Origin: JARBAU01 sp040414675
Lineage (GTDB): Archaea; Thermoproteota; Nitrososphaeria; Nitrososphaerales; Nitrososphaeraceae
Length of the DNA stretch: 64,000 bases
Assembly (NCBI GenBank): GCA_040414675.1
Contig: JBEDUN010000069.1
Coordinates: forward strand, 1 to 64,000
Reading direction: 5' to 3'
The position numbers were made by a program, and so were the translations under genes. Shown piece by piece: positions 33,327 through 43,848 of the stretch. Within the stretch, counting starts at the first letter, position 1. The number at the start of each line of letters is the position of its first letter. The notes beneath the pieces were generated by a model that searched no databases, was not told where the DNA came from, and saw nothing but the letters and a program-made list of their open reading frames with translations.

Positions 33327-36300
33327 TATTCTCTTCCACCTTCATATAAAGATCGACCATTCCGGTCCCAACAGGGACAGTCGCGCCAACAATAACATTT
33401 TCTGTTACTCCTCTCAGACTTTCAACCTGGCCCTCTAATGAAGCTTTTGCAATAGTAGGCACGGTAATTTCAAACGCCGCTCTAGCTAAAACGGAAGTTT
33501 TTGTACCAGCAATGCCATGTCGGCCAATCTGCTGCAAATAACCCTTTGAAGTCATGAGATCTGCAACTAGCATAATATGTCTCATATCTACCTCTAGTCC
33601 CTGTTCTTCAAGCGTGTTTGTAATCTCTTTTACCAGTGCAGTCCTTGAAGCCTCTATCCCTAATGTTTGCCATATTTCATATACGTTGTTTGTAGTAGAT
33701 CTGGAAGTGTCAACGCCATCTATAGCCACCACCTTAGCGAGGTTCGATCCAGCTGTCTGAATTACCCATTCATCGTCTTGTTTGACAATGGTAACTCGTT
33801 CTATATCTGGTACGCCCTTTACTCTATTGTTTAAAAGTTTATTTCTAAGTGTTAACAGTGTCTGTGCGTCAGGATTTCCTGGTATCGTGATTTTGATAAC
33901 GTATTTCTTGTCATTCAGTGAAATTTCGTACTTTTTCTTTGAACCTTTCAAAACTTCAAAGATTTCTTCTATAGTACAGCCGCGCTCAGCAAGCTTGGGC
34001 TCTGAAACGAAAAATGTGAGTGCGCCGTCATAATCAGTATCTGTTTTTTCGACTAAATCGCTAACCCTTGTAAATATTATCTCTCTTGCAACCTCTAGTG
34101 CCTTTTCCCTAGATATACTATGTTCCTTATCAAGATAAATGTCCATCGTCGGTGTAACTGGCTTTTTCCTTGCATCTACTAGTTCTATCAATCTTGGTAA
34201 ACCCAATGTGACGTTACGTTCTTTAACTCCTGCAAAATGAAATGTCCTAAGAGTCATCTGAGTGCCAGGCTCTCCAATAGACTGTGCAGTTACTACTCCA
34301 ACTGCTTCGCCTGGTTCTGCTCGAGCTTTATCGATTAAATCCATAGTCTTTTTAAGAACACTCTCAATGCCATCCAAGCTAAGTGGATTCTCACTAATTG
34401 TCGTTTCAAGAGTCTTCCTTAGTCTGTCGTTTAAATCCTTACCATAAGACTTCAATATGTTATCAATCTCATTTTGTGTTGCTTTTTTTCCAGCATCGAC
34501 GATTGAAGCACTTTCAATCAACCTCAATATATTTACGGCCTCACCGTGATCACTTTTTGCTGGATCTATTCCATCTTCGCCATACAAATACTGAATTATA
34601 TTGCCATGCGGATCCCTTACTGTATGATCATATTCAATCTTCAAATGCTCCAGGGCATTGATTAATCTTCTTTGCATGTATCCTGACTGCTGAGTCCTAA
34701 CTGCAGTATCGACCAAACCTTCTCTACCTCCCATAGCATGGAAGAAAAACTCCAACGGACTCAAACCATCTCTATAATTTGATTTTACAAAGCCCCGTGA
34801 AGCAGGATTAGTATCATTAATGGCAAAATGCGGAAGTGACCTGTTGTGATATCCCTTGTTTATTCTCTTCCCTCGGATTGATTGTTGACCCAATGCTGCT
34901 GTCATCTGTCCTATATTGAGCGTTGATCCGCGTGCGCCTGTAGAAGCCATGATGACACCAGAATTGTTATCTGGAAAGGCTCTGTCAGCAGTTTTACCGG
35001 CCCTATCTCTTGCCCTTGATAATTCGTTTACCACGTATAATTCAAGTGCTTCCTCAGGAGAAAGGCCTCTAGTAAGTGGAAGACTCCCCTGCTCATATTG
35101 TAGAATTAAATCATGAACATTATCATACGCTTTTTGAACTACATCGTTAATTTCTTGCCTCGTTTTTTCACTTAGCCACAAATCTGAATACCCATAAGTA
35201 AATCCTCTGTGAGTGATGTAGGTCTTTAGCATGATTAAAATAGAATCTAAGAACTTCCGAGCCGCATCATTTCCATAATCTTTGGCTATACGATGTAGGA
35301 CGCTATCGGGCTCTTCTGCTCCGATTGAAGCTTTATCTATTACACCACTGACAAGCTCGCCATTTCTAATTACTACATCTTTTCCCTCTCCCTTTGCAGC
35401 CTTATTCCATTTTGATGTGATTATGAAATTGAAATCATCCGGAAAAAACAAAGAGAACAATTGTTTCCCTGTGTAGAATACTTCCCCTGAACTATTTGTC
35501 TTACATTCCGGAAGTGCGCCTTTATAGCCCCCTATTAGTGCCATGTTTGCGAATTCCTCTCTCGTAAGCATAGTCTTATCAGACGTTAGTATGAATGCCC
35601 CAGTGATAAAATCTCTTATCCCGCCAATAATTGGCCCGCCATATCTTGGAGATATGAGCTGGTCCTGAACTTGCATAAGTAAGGCTGCCTCTGCTCTTGC
35701 TTCCTCGCTTTGAGGAACGTGTAAATTCATTTCGTCCCCATCAAAATCAGCATTGTAAGGAGGACACACTGCAGGATGTAGTCTAAATGTTCTATAGGGC
35801 AAAACTCTCACATAATGTGCCATGATCGACATTCTATGTAGAGAAGGTTGTCGGTTGAAAATGACAATGTCCCCATCAGATAAATGCCTTTCAACCAAAT
35901 AATTAGTGGATAATGATTCTGCTATAGCATTCCTATCGTTAACATAGTCTAGCCTAATCTTGACTCCATCCGGTCTGATAATATAGTTAGCACCAGGGTA
36001 GATATTTGGTCCATTTATAACCAATTTCTTTAGTCGATCAAGATTCCACTGAGACACAGTTTCAGGTATAGTTAGTTTTTTTGCAACGTCTACTGGTACG
36101 CCAACATTAGAAATCGCAAGATTAGGATCTGGGGAGATCACGGTTCTACTCGAAAAATCTACTCTTTTTCCTGAAAGTGATCCGCGGAAACGTCCTTCCT
36201 TCCCCTTTAGTCTTTGTGTCAGGGTCTTCAAAGGGCGTCCAGACCTGTGGTGAGCTTGAGGTATTCCAGAGACTTCATTGTCAAAGTAGGTAGTTACATG

Positions 36301-37122
36301 ATATTGTAACAGATCTACTAGATCTTGAACAATCAGAGGAGGTGTACCTGCCTCTTTGCTTTCTTTTAGTCTCTGATTTACCCTTATAATATCAACTAGC
36401 TTATGTGTCAAATCATCTTCAGATCTAATTCCAGTCTCTAGTATTATCGATGGTCTGACTGTTACTGGTGGTACAGGTAGTACCTGTAGCACAAACCATT
36501 CTGGTCTAGCAGTTTTTGGATCATATCCAAGAAGTGTCAAATCCTCGTCAGGGATGTGAAGCAACCTCTCTCTTATGGTGATAGGTAGAAGTCTATTTTC
36601 GCCTGCATCGGTCTTCTCAACAAAAATGGTCGGCTTGGTAAAAACTAAGTCATATTGTTCTTTCTGGCAATGAGGGCATACTTTGACCTTTTTTGCTTTA
36701 TCAATAATCTCATCTTTCACATTCTCTAACGTAATAACAGCATATGCAGCTTTACTATCGCGTAAGTCTTTATATTTCGATAATTCTTCTGTGGTTAACT
36801 TGATTCTGTTACAGGATCTACAAGTTATTATTAGTAATTTGTGAATATCATCAACAAACGCGATGTGCAGGACAGGTTCAGCTAATTCTATATGTCCAAA
36901 GTGGCCCGGACACTTTGCGGATGTGTTACCGCAAGTTGCACATTTTTGGCCAGGTTCCAAGGTTCCAAGACGATTATCCATTAATCCTCCCTGAACAGGC
37001 ATTCCATCCTCATCGTAGGTTTCAGGTGCAGTAATTTCTGCAACACTAAATTTTCGAACTTCAACTGGAGACCAAACACTGAATCTGATGCCGCCAAGGA
37101 TCTTTAGGGATTCTTCCATCAT
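33307..37122 (-). CDS. rpoA: RNA polymerase subunit A, unsplit (A' + A'')
   Basis: The largest polymerase subunit, holding the catalytic centre. The N-terminal zinc site CATCGNTSAKCPGHFGH, the absolutely conserved NADFDGDEMNLHVPQ that binds the two Mg ions, the bridge-helix region and, near the C-terminus, AVGVVTAQSIGEPGTQMTLRTFHFAGV are all in one 1271-residue frame. Most archaea split this gene into rpoA1 and rpoA2; a single gene is a Thaumarchaeota and eukaryote feature. It follows rpoB by 25 bases. Confidence 0.97.
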   Translation of the reverse strand: MMEESLKILGGIRFSVWSPVEVRKFSVAEITAPETYDEDGMPVQGGLMDNRLGTLEPGQKCATCGNTSAKCPGHFGHIELAEPVLHIAFVDDIHKLLIITCRSCNRIKLTTEELSKYKDLRDSKAAYAVITLENVKDEIIDKAKKVKVCPHCQKEQYDLVFTKPTIFVEKTDAGENRLLPITIRERLLHIPDEDLTLLGYDPKTARPEWFVLQVLPVPPVTVRPSIILETGIRSEDDLTHKLVDIIRVNQRLKESKEAGTPPLIVQDLVDLLQYHVTTYFDNEVSGIPQAHHRSGRPLKTLTQRLKGKEGRFRGSLSGKRVDFSSRTVISPDPNLAISNVGVPVDVAKKLTIPETVSQWNLDRLKKLVINGPNIYPGANYIIRPDGVKIRLDYVNDRNAIAESLSTNYLVERHLSDGDIVIFNRQPSLHRMSIMAHYVRVLPYRTFRLHPAVCPPYNADFDGDEMNLHVPQSEEARAEAALLMQVQDQLISPRYGGPIIGGIRDFITGAFILTSDKTMLTREEFANMALIGGYKGALPECKTNSSGEVFYTGKQLFSLFFPDDFNFIITSKWNKAAKGEGKDVVIRNGELVSGVIDKASIGAEEPDSVLHRIAKDYGNDAARKFLDSILIMLKTYITHRGFTYGYSDLWLSEKTRQEINDVVQKAYDNVHDLILQYEQGSLPLTRGLSPEEALELYVVNELSRARDRAGKTADRAFPDNNSGVIMASTGARGSTLNIGQMTAALGQQSIRGKRINKGYHNRSLPHFAINDTNPASRGFVKSNYRDGLSPLEFFFHAMGGREGLVDTAVRTQQSGYMQRRLINALEHLKIEYDHTVRDPHGNIIQYLYGEDGIDPAKSDHGEAVNILRLIESASIVDAGKKATQNEIDNILKSYGKDLNDRLRKTLETTISENPLSLDGIESVLKKTMDLIDKARAEPGEAVGVVTAQSIGEPGTQMTLRTFHFAGVKERNVTLGLPRLIELVDARKKPVTPTMDIYLDKEHSISREKALEVAREIIFTRVSDLVEKTDTDYDGALTFFVSEPKLAERGCTIEEIFEVLKGSKKKYEISLNDKKYVIKITIPGNPDAQTLLTLRNKLLNNRVKGVPDIERVTIVKQDDEWVIQTAGSNLAKVVAIDGVDTSRSTTNNVYEIWQTLGIEASRTALVKEITNTLEEQGLEVDMRHIMLVADLMTSKGYLQQIGRHGIAGTKTSVLARAAFEITVPTIAKASLEGQVESLRGVTENVIVGATVPVGTGMVDLYMKVEENIGEDTQ

Positions 37123-37147
37123 AAAGAGTCCTCCTTCTCTATATGCG

Positions 37148-40100
37148 TCATACCTTCTCCCTTGCTATTAGTCTGGGTGCTACATTCAAGCTCATCATCT
37201 CTTGCAGAAGCAATTTAAATGCATATGCTATTATTACAGAGGTTATCTTTGCCTTCTCACCGCAAACTCGACATACATATCTACGTTGCTTAACATCAAA
37301 GTAAGAAAGAAGCCCGCAGCGTTCGCAAATATTCACTTCAGCTTTATCAGATTCTTCAAGCAACCTATCCTTCAACATCATCGACGCGCCGTAGGCAATT
37401 AGACAGTCTCGCTCCATTTCTCCGAACCTCAGACCGCCACCGCGAGCTCTTCCCTCTGTAGGCTGCTTCGTTAGCATTTGAACTTGACCTCTTGCTCTGC
37501 TGTGAATTTTATCTGCAACCATGTGATGTAGCTTCTGATAGTATACAACGCCGATGTAAACGTCTGCTGGAAATCTTTTGCCGGTCCTACCATCGTACAT
37601 TATTTCTTTTCCACTATAATCGAAGCCATACTGTGCCATAACATCTTTAATATCATCCAATTTTTCACCTAAAAATGCTGAACCATCTACTATTTTACCT
37701 CTCAAAGAAGCTGCTTTTCCACCAAGTGATTCCATAAATTGTCCGACGGTCATTCTTGAAGGAAAGGCATGAGGATTTATCATGATGTCAGGTACAACGC
37801 CTTCTGCAGTGTACGGGAGGTCCTCTTGACTAACTAGCATTCCAACCACTCCTTTTTGACCATGTCTTGAAGCAAATTTGTCCCCAATTTCGGGGATTCT
37901 CATATCTCTTACTCTTATTTTAAACATTTTCCCTCCTTCAACGGACTGTGTCATTATTACAGTGTCAACAACGCCATTTTCTGATGGTCTCACACCCACC
38001 GAAGTATCTCTTCTATAGGGTCCCTTTACTTCAAATTCTTTGTACTCTTCCATAAACCTAGGGGGCGAAGTTCTTCCTATCAAAATGTCACCACCACTCA
38101 CAATTGCTTCATGCATGATAGCGCCATCTTGCTCCAACAGTCTGTAGGCCTTTTCACCTCGATATCCTCTAATATTTGCGTCTGAAAGTGGAAGTTCAAA
38201 GTTATCTTTCATTCCGCCTGGATACTGTTTTGCTTCTGCCTCATATACTCGGTAGAAGAAAGTCCTGCCCAAGCCTCGATCCACAGATGACTTGTTAAAT
38301 ACAATTGCATCCTCTATGTTGTATCCTTCGAATGGCAGAACAGCCACAACGGCATTTTGTCCAGTAGGCCTTTCATCTAATCCCAGCAGATTAATCGCCT
38401 TTGTATTCACCATAGGCAGTTGCGGATATAGCATAAAGTGTTGTCTCACGTAAGTACTTGCATTCATTAATGGTGTAGAAAATCCCAAACTCTGTTTTGC
38501 CATTGCACTTTCATAAGTGTTTCTAGGTGACTGATTATGTTCTGGGTAAGGGATTATTGAGGCTCCAACTCCTAATATTGCAGATGGAAATATTTCTATA
38601 TGAGTATGTGAGTTTTCCAGTTTAGAAGCATCAATTGCAATATAACAATTTTCTTCTTCATTGGCATCGACCAGCTCTACAATACCCATATACAAAAGGT
38701 CTGACCAAGATAGGAATTTCTTTGTGACCTTATCTATCATCTCACGTGTTATTAGTGGAGTACCATCCTTAACTACCGCAAGAGGTCTCAAAACCCTCCC
38801 AGCATTGCAACTTATATACATACGTTTGGTGGCATTTTCGTTAAATGTGGAATAGAAGTAAATACCTACATGGGGATATATCTTGCCAGCTCTTCTCATA
38901 GTTCTTAAGGTATGCGCCAACTGTTCGCCACTCTCAGCATAACCAATTAGTTGACCATCAACGAAAACCCTCGTACCAATTTTCTTGAGATGCTCTTTAG
39001 CCTCATCAATATGCTCTACCCCAAGCTCGTATAACTTTTCTACAATCTCTGCCGGGGGCGTACTTATCGAAATTATCGCAGATAGCGCCAAGTTCTTAAC
39101 TAGACCACAGTTTGAGCCTTCGGGTGTCTCCGCCGGACATATTCTGCCGAAATGAGTTGCATGCAAATCTCTAGCCTCAAAGTTTGGCTGGCTTCTACTT
39201 AGCGGCGACTGAATTCTCCGCAAATGACTTATAGTAGACATGTAATTTGTTCGATCCAATAACTGAGTAACACCTACTCTACCCCTACCCCAATTTCCTG
39301 TTGCAATCGCATTATTTAGTTTATCAGAAATTATTCCAGGTCTAACAGCAGCAGCTACAGCATTTATTCCTCGTTTCTGTCCTGATCTCTCTAATTGATA
39401 CTTCATATCCCGTATCAAATTTCTGAATGCTGTTCTAAATAAGTCGGCCAACATTTGACCTGCAAATTTTATTACTTTGTTACCATAATGATCCTTATCA
39501 TCGGAGTCTATCCAACCCATCTTTAATTCAATTAGCTTACTCGCTGCTTCTCCTAGGAAGAGCGCTTTTTCATGACGATTGTCAGGATTTTTGCCTAAAT
39601 GTGGAAGCAATCCCCAATCGAGCAGAGTTTCTGCTCGTTTTATTTGAAACTCTTCAAGCATTCCAGGAGCAATTCTTTTGCTTATGTAGATAATAGCATC
39701 TTGGCTAGTTACAACATCGCCTGCTTTTTCAAACGAAGGCTCTAGCTCGTCTTGAATGATTTCGTTTAGAGAGACTGCGTTTGCGATGTCTTTATCGGAT
39801 TCTAATCCCAACGCTCTGACAAGCGTGATAAGTGGAATATCTACTGGCGAACCAGGAATTTTAGCTACAACAGACCCATCTGGTCTCATTATTAGCTCTA
39901 GCTTTGCCCTATATCCTACAATTGAGGAGTACACTTTTGCCTTATATATAAGAGTCCCAGTAGCTTCTTCCACATCTACGATTATCTTATTATAAGAAAG
40001 ATCTTCTAAACCAACAATTACTCGCTCAGATCCGTTGATGACGAAGTATCCCCCAGGGTCTCTGGAATCCTCGCCCATCTCAATTAGCTTCTGTTCAGGT

Positions 40101-40495
40101 AGATTATGCAATATGCATGCATTCGATTTTACCATTACAGGCATATCGCCTACGTGAATAAACCTCGACTCCAAAATCTTACTGTCCTCCACTATACTCG
40201 ATTCCAGCATAATGGGGGATGCGTATGTCAAATTACGTAGTCTTGCTTCCATTGGTGCGACATGTGTTATCGAGCCATCGAGCTCCATAATTCTTGGCTG
40301 CTGCAATTTTATCTTGCCAAGTTTTATTTTATATGGATATTCGGCAGTTTCGATTTCGATCTCCCCAACCTCATCAATGATACTTTGCAACCCTCTTTCC
40401 ATAAATTCATTGTAGGAATTTAGGTGCTGACGAGCCACACCTTCTCGTCTCAGAATATCATTAATAATTGGCCACATATCAAGAATCTCGATCAT
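37148..40495 (-). CDS. rpoB: RNA polymerase subunit B, unsplit
   Basis: The second-largest polymerase subunit, 1115 residues in one frame, with B' and B'' fused. Marks: RFIHVGDMPVMVKSNACIL, HFGRICPAETPEGSNCGLVKNLAL, the catalytic-cleft GDKFASRHGQKGVVGM, GGLRFGEMERDCLIAYGA, and the C-terminal zinc site CERCGLLSYFDVKQRRYVCRVCGEKA. It lies 7 bases downstream of rpoH and begins the polymerase core operon. Confidence 0.97.
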   Translation of the reverse strand: MIEILDMWPIINDILRREGVARQHLNSYNEFMERGLQSIIDEVGEIEIETAEYPYKIKLGKIKLQQPRIMELDGSITHVAPMEARLRNLTYASPIMLESSIVEDSKILESRFIHVGDMPVMVKSNACILHNLPEQKLIEMGEDSRDPGGYFVINGSERVIVGLEDLSYNKIIVDVEEATGTLIYKAKVYSSIVGYRAKLELIMRPDGSVVAKIPGSPVDIPLITLVRALGLESDKDIANAVSLNEIIQDELEPSFEKAGDVVTSQDAIIYISKRIAPGMLEEFQIKRAETLLDWGLLPHLGKNPDNRHEKALFLGEAASKLIELKMGWIDSDDKDHYGNKVIKFAGQMLADLFRTAFRNLIRDMKYQLERSGQKRGINAVAAAVRPGIISDKLNNAIATGNWGRGRVGVTQLLDRTNYMSTISHLRRIQSPLSRSQPNFEARDLHATHFGRICPAETPEGSNCGLVKNLALSAIISISTPPAEIVEKLYELGVEHIDEAKEHLKKIGTRVFVDGQLIGYAESGEQLAHTLRTMRRAGKIYPHVGIYFYSTFNENATKRMYISCNAGRVLRPLAVVKDGTPLITREMIDKVTKKFLSWSDLLYMGIVELVDANEEENCYIAIDASKLENSHTHIEIFPSAILGVGASIIPYPEHNQSPRNTYESAMAKQSLGFSTPLMNASTYVRQHFMLYPQLPMVNTKAINLLGLDERPTGQNAVVAVLPFEGYNIEDAIVFNKSSVDRGLGRTFFYRVYEAEAKQYPGGMKDNFELPLSDANIRGYRGEKAYRLLEQDGAIMHEAIVSGGDILIGRTSPPRFMEEYKEFEVKGPYRRDTSVGVRPSENGVVDTVIMTQSVEGGKMFKIRVRDMRIPEIGDKFASRHGQKGVVGMLVSQEDLPYTAEGVVPDIMINPHAFPSRMTVGQFMESLGGKAASLRGKIVDGSAFLGEKLDDIKDVMAQYGFDYSGKEIMYDGRTGKRFPADVYIGVVYYQKLHHMVADKIHSRARGQVQMLTKQPTEGRARGGGLRFGEMERDCLIAYGASMMLKDRLLEESDKAEVNICERCGLLSYFDVKQRRYVCRVCGEKAKITSVIIAYAFKLLLQEMMSLNVAPRLIAREKV

Positions 40496-40502
40496 TAAAT
40501 AT

Positions 40503-40754
40503 CTAGCCTTCTACGACGTAGCGGTAATATACACTTTCACCCGCAGTAGGACTTTTTCTGGTTATTTTTATTATGTCTCCGGGGCGTACCTCAAGATCTT
40601 CGATCCCTTTGTCAGTCTTCGTAATATAGGGAAGTTGGCTTGGCTTTGCATTAAATTTACGTAGTACTTCTTCTGCCAATTCTTTAGATAATATCTCATG
40701 CTTTGGTTGATACACATGATTTGTTATTTTTATAACCTTCTTCTCTGAGGACAA
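40503..40754 (-). CDS. rpoH: RNA polymerase subunit H
   Basis: The archaeal counterpart of the C-terminal domain of eukaryotic RPB5. The 83-residue protein contains NHVYQPKHEILSKELAEEVLRKFNAKPSQLP and RPGDIIKITRKSPTAGESVYYRYV, the hallmark end of RpoH. It is the first gene of the operon rpoH-rpoB-rpoA. Confidence 0.96.
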   Translation of the reverse strand: MSSEKKVIKITNHVYQPKHEILSKELAEEVLRKFNAKPSQLPYITKTDKGIEDLEVRPGDIIKITRKSPTAGESVYYRYVVEG

Positions 40755-40956
40755 AATATCAGGACCTTCCCCCTATCTTTGACGAATCCGTCTTTGAAAA
40801 ATTTCCAATATTCACTATACCAATGGTGAAAATTCAGCACATATAAGTGATATCGAATCGTTCATAGCAACTAGTGGCATTTACTAGAAATAGACATCTA
40901 TAGGATCCTGGGAAGAGTTGAATTAGCGCTGTATAAATGACCTTCCCAGTATTTTC

Positions 40957-42078
40957 CTATTGTTTGGATCTGATAAAGATTGTATCAGCATCGGAAATCA
41001 CCAAGATCTTATGGGTTCGTCCATGCTTTTCTACAAGACGTTGAACGACCTCTTTACTCCCAGCATAAGGATATAGACCTAGCTTCTGAGCTAGATAATG
41101 ATGCGGGATTGTAGACATGATCCCTAAATCATATTGTGATTTTAACTCATGTAGGTACAACAAATGTTCTAGGCCTTCAACATAAATATTACCTGCAATA
41201 GCATTTTGCAGTTCAATCCTGCCTTCAACGTAGTTTAGTAATGCTCCATCTCCTATACCTTTGATATTCTCGGCTAATAACACGGCGGTACCATTTCTCT
41301 TTACAAGGTGTATTGAATTCCAAAGTGAGCTCAGCGAAGTCAATAGTGTCTCGTGTGGACCTTCTTCATCGCTTGCCGAAATAATGGCGGAACTACAACT
41401 AACTTCCTCTTCAGCCTCACTTATTTTTGACAAAAAGTCCACGGCACCACTAAAAGCCTTGATGATGCTATTATGAAATATAGCGGAGATTCCATGTGAG
41501 TTTGACACCAATTCAATTGCTTCGGCTTCAGTCTCGGAGAAAGCAGACAATGCAATATCTAATGGAGGCCCTCTTTTTCCAGTTGTTGGTAAATTAGTGG
41601 TTCTAGAATTAAATGCTTCTGTCATCCGATTCGGATAAAAATAACGAAGCAATGCTGTTGGTGATCCGGAGTATCCAAAAAGTGGATCGTACTTTGTATG
41701 TGATACTACTAAAATCTTTTGAAATTTTTTAATGATGGTGTCAAATTGCTCTAATTGTAGCTTTTCAACTGAGTAATTTTTATTGGCAATATTCGTCCGC
41801 AAAGATTCGACATATTTTGGAAAAGTCCTGATATAGATTTTTGAAGAATCGATCGACGTATTTATGTCTAAAAGCTTATCTATGGCATTTGCCACCGATT
41901 TTGATCCTTCTGTTGCCAGAATCAACGTATTCTCAATTATCTCTACTCCGCCAAGCTTTGATTTTATCTCTTCATCAACTAGGAGATCGAGGTTAGATGA
42001 AAAATGTTTTAGAAGATTCTCGAATCTTATATCAAGTACTATGTGAGTACCTCCATATTTGAGCCATATTTCAGGCAT
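40957..42078 (-). CDS. Divergent LarA-family protein (DUF2088-like)
   Basis: A 373-residue protein whose ends resemble nickel-pincer racemases: WLKYGGTHIVLDIRFENLL at the start, FGYSGSPTALL near residue 135 where LarA has G-Y-S-G-G-x-K, FHNSIIKAFSGAVDF near 201, and LAENIKGIGDGALLNYVEG near 270, followed by GIMSTIPHH and a final KILVISDADT. The Lys that anchors the cofactor appears to be Thr, and the catalytic His before this loop appears to be Asp. It may therefore be inactive, act on another cofactor state or have a new role. ATG 42078 is chosen. Family assignment rests on motif recall. Confidence 0.55.
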   Translation of the reverse strand: MPEIWLKYGGTHIVLDIRFENLLKHFSSNLDLLVDEEIKSKLGGVEIIENTLILATEGSKSVANAIDKLLDINTSIDSSKIYIRTFPKYVESLRTNIANKNYSVEKLQLEQFDTIIKKFQKILVVSHTKYDPLFGYSGSPTALLRYFYPNRMTEAFNSRTTNLPTTGKRGPPLDIALSAFSETEAEAIELVSNSHGISAIFHNSIIKAFSGAVDFLSKISEAEEEVSCSSAIISASDEEGPHETLLTSLSSLWNSIHLVKRNGTAVLLAENIKGIGDGALLNYVEGRIELQNAIAGNIYVEGLEHLLYLHELKSQYDLGIMSTIPHHYLAQKLGLYPYAGSKEVVQRLVEKHGRTHKILVISDADTIFIRSKQ

Positions 42079-42195
42079 CAAAAGCCTAGAATATCACAGT
42101 TAAAATAAATCTCTTTCCATTCTTCGAATCTGTCTCTGACCTGTCTTCGACCTATATTCAGTTTAAATAAATCTCTGGCAGAATGGTGAATTTAA

Positions 42196-42759
42196 TTAGC
42201 TTTCATAAATCATCAAATTCTTCTCCTCTAGCAAAGTATGCAGATTGTGAACCGCTCTATATACCTCACTTTCCTTTTTCGCACCTGTGCAAACTAATTT
42301 ACCACTAGCAAAAAGAAGGATTACCGTTTTTGGATCAAGCATTCTATGTATCAAACCAGGAAACTGTTCTGGTTCATACATACTCCTCGGAAGTACTCTT
42401 GCAGCTAGCTCTAAGTGAATTTTTCCCCCTAAACTAGCAGAAGCTACTATATTTTGGATTTCTATTTGTGGTTCGTGTTCAATAGGAATTCCTCCCTTCT
42501 TTAACTTTTGAACTACATTTTTCACTGCCTTTATTGCTTGATCTTCAGATTTTGCACCAGTGCATACCATTTTACCAGAACTGAAAATCAGTGTAGCCGT
42601 CTTCGGAGATTTTAATCTGAACACAAGTCCTGGGAATTGATCTGGATGATATTCAACATCTGGAAAAATTTGAGTTATAAGGTTAAGGTTTACTGTTTGA
42701 TTCACAGTAGCTGATGCTACGACATTTTCGATGCTGACAATGGGCTTGGTCTGTGGCAT
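42196..42759 (-). CDS. tbp: TATA-box-binding protein
   Basis: Binds and bends promoter TATA boxes to recruit TFB and polymerase. Two direct repeats of the saddle domain are plain: QFPGLVFRLKSPKTATLIFSSGKMVCTGAK and QFPGLIHRMLDPKTVILLFASGKLVCTGAK. Codons before ATG 42759 spell the gene's own TATA box, so MPQTKPIVSIEN is the true N-terminus, giving about 187 residues. The TATA box at 42771-42782 suggests autoregulation. Confidence 0.97.
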   Translation of the reverse strand: MPQTKPIVSIENVVASATVNQTVNLNLITQIFPDVEYHPDQFPGLVFRLKSPKTATLIFSSGKMVCTGAKSEDQAIKAVKNVVQKLKKGGIPIEHEPQIEIQNIVASASLGGKIHLELAARVLPRSMYEPEQFPGLIHRMLDPKTVILLFASGKLVCTGAKKESEVYRAVHNLHTLLEEKNLMIYES

Positions 42760-42770
42760 AATATAAGTGG

Positions 42771-42782
42771 GTTTATATATAT
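42771..42782 (-). promoter_or_regulatory. TATA box of tbp
   Basis: ATATATATAAAC on the minus strand lies 12-23 bases before the tbp ATG. Its presence rules out the longer upstream start and implies an almost leaderless mRNA. Confidence 0.6.
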
Positions 42783-42915
42783 GCACTATATATACTGTTT
42801 ATATTATCGTTATAGTAGATTTTAGTATAAATTTATAGTGTTTTAAACGAACTATCGTGACTATATTTGAGCCTTCAATTTGTATGCAAATTTCGCTGCC
42901 TAATTTGCACTCAAC

Positions 42916-43848
42916 TTATGCGTATATGTAATTCGAGCTAACTTTTAATGCATTCTGATTTGTCAAGAACGTACACTCTTTAAGTCCTTGCCGTACAGCA
43001 GTCTTAATTACAAAAAGTTGTAGAGTAAAAAGAGATAGAAATAGCATTGTAAGATATTTACTGGGGGGAAAATCCAAATCAACTTTACTAAGGTTCAATC
43101 CGATAGACCCACTGCGAGGCAATCTAATACGAGAAAAGCTCTCTCTCGAATCAATCGCTATCAGTCTATCTGTCTCAGTAACCCCAAAAATCGGTGCATG
43201 AAAAAACTCGTCTATAGTATAGGCATATGATCTAATACCCAGGATTTCATTAATCTTTAATGCTCCATAAACTGCTATTGGGAACAGTAAGCCACTACTC
43301 ATTATTGTGTAAGACGTAAATTCCTGTGTTTGAAGTAAGCGCCAACTGATCTTATCTGCCTCCTCAATAAGCGATGTAAGGTCCGGAATGTGATTAACAC
43401 TCCTAACAAGCGAAAGACACGTAAGAAGTGATGCACTAAATCCGATCGAACCTGAAGTGGTTACGCCAGTTCTACGGTACTTTAATTCGATCAACTCATC
43501 ACATATCGCGGCTAGTTTACTTCGTCTTTCCCTGGTTATCGCGACCGTTTTGATGCCTTTTCTTTTAGCCATTCGTGCAGCAGCGATATTGTCTAAAGTG
43601 TTACCTGTTATTGATATAAAATATGCAGTTCTTTCATTGAGAATATCTGGGTTAGTGAGGATATCTGTTGGATAGCATGATTTAGCACGATGGTTGGAAG
43701 CATACTCCGCTACTAGTGCTGCAGCGTGTGAATCCCCAGATCCAATAAACAAAGAATTTTGAGGATCATCTGGTGAACTGAGATTTAGAACAGTAAGATC
43801 TTCCAATTGATATCTTACCTCGATATACATTGCAAGAAGAGAATTCAC
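42916..43848 (-). CDS. SIS-domain sugar isomerase-like protein
   Basis: SIS domains bind phosphosugars. The 310-residue protein shows a first SIS unit with SLFIGSGDSHAAALVAEYASNHRAK and SITGNTLDNIAAARMAKRKGIKTVAITRER, followed by a weaker second half (DEFFHAPIFGV), as in phosphoglucose/phosphomannose isomerases and GlmS-type proteins. The substrate cannot be told from sequence. It opens with GTG at 43848; ATG 43830 is an alternative. It stands alone between tbp and the DnaJ gene. Confidence 0.75.
   Translation of the reverse strand: MNSLLAMYIEVRYQLEDLTVLNLSSPDDPQNSLFIGSGDSHAAALVAEYASNHRAKSCYPTDILTNPDILNERTAYFISITGNTLDNIAAARMAKRKGIKTVAITRERRSKLAAICDELIELKYRRTGVTTSGSIGFSASLLTCLSLVRSVNHIPDLTSLIEEADKISWRLLQTQEFTSYTIMSSGLLFPIAVYGALKINEILGIRSYAYTIDEFFHAPIFGVTETDRLIAIDSRESFSRIRLPRSGSIGLNLSKVDLDFPPSKYLTMLFLSLFTLQLFVIKTAVRQGLKECTFLTNQNALKVSSNYIYA

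Noticed and set aside
33554..40415. Many plus-strand frames opposite rpoA and rpoB
   Set aside because: They are antisense shadows of long, certain genes, without family signals.
42760..42786. Upstream ATG of tbp (nine extra codons)
   Set aside because: These codons are the TATA box itself, so they cannot be translated.
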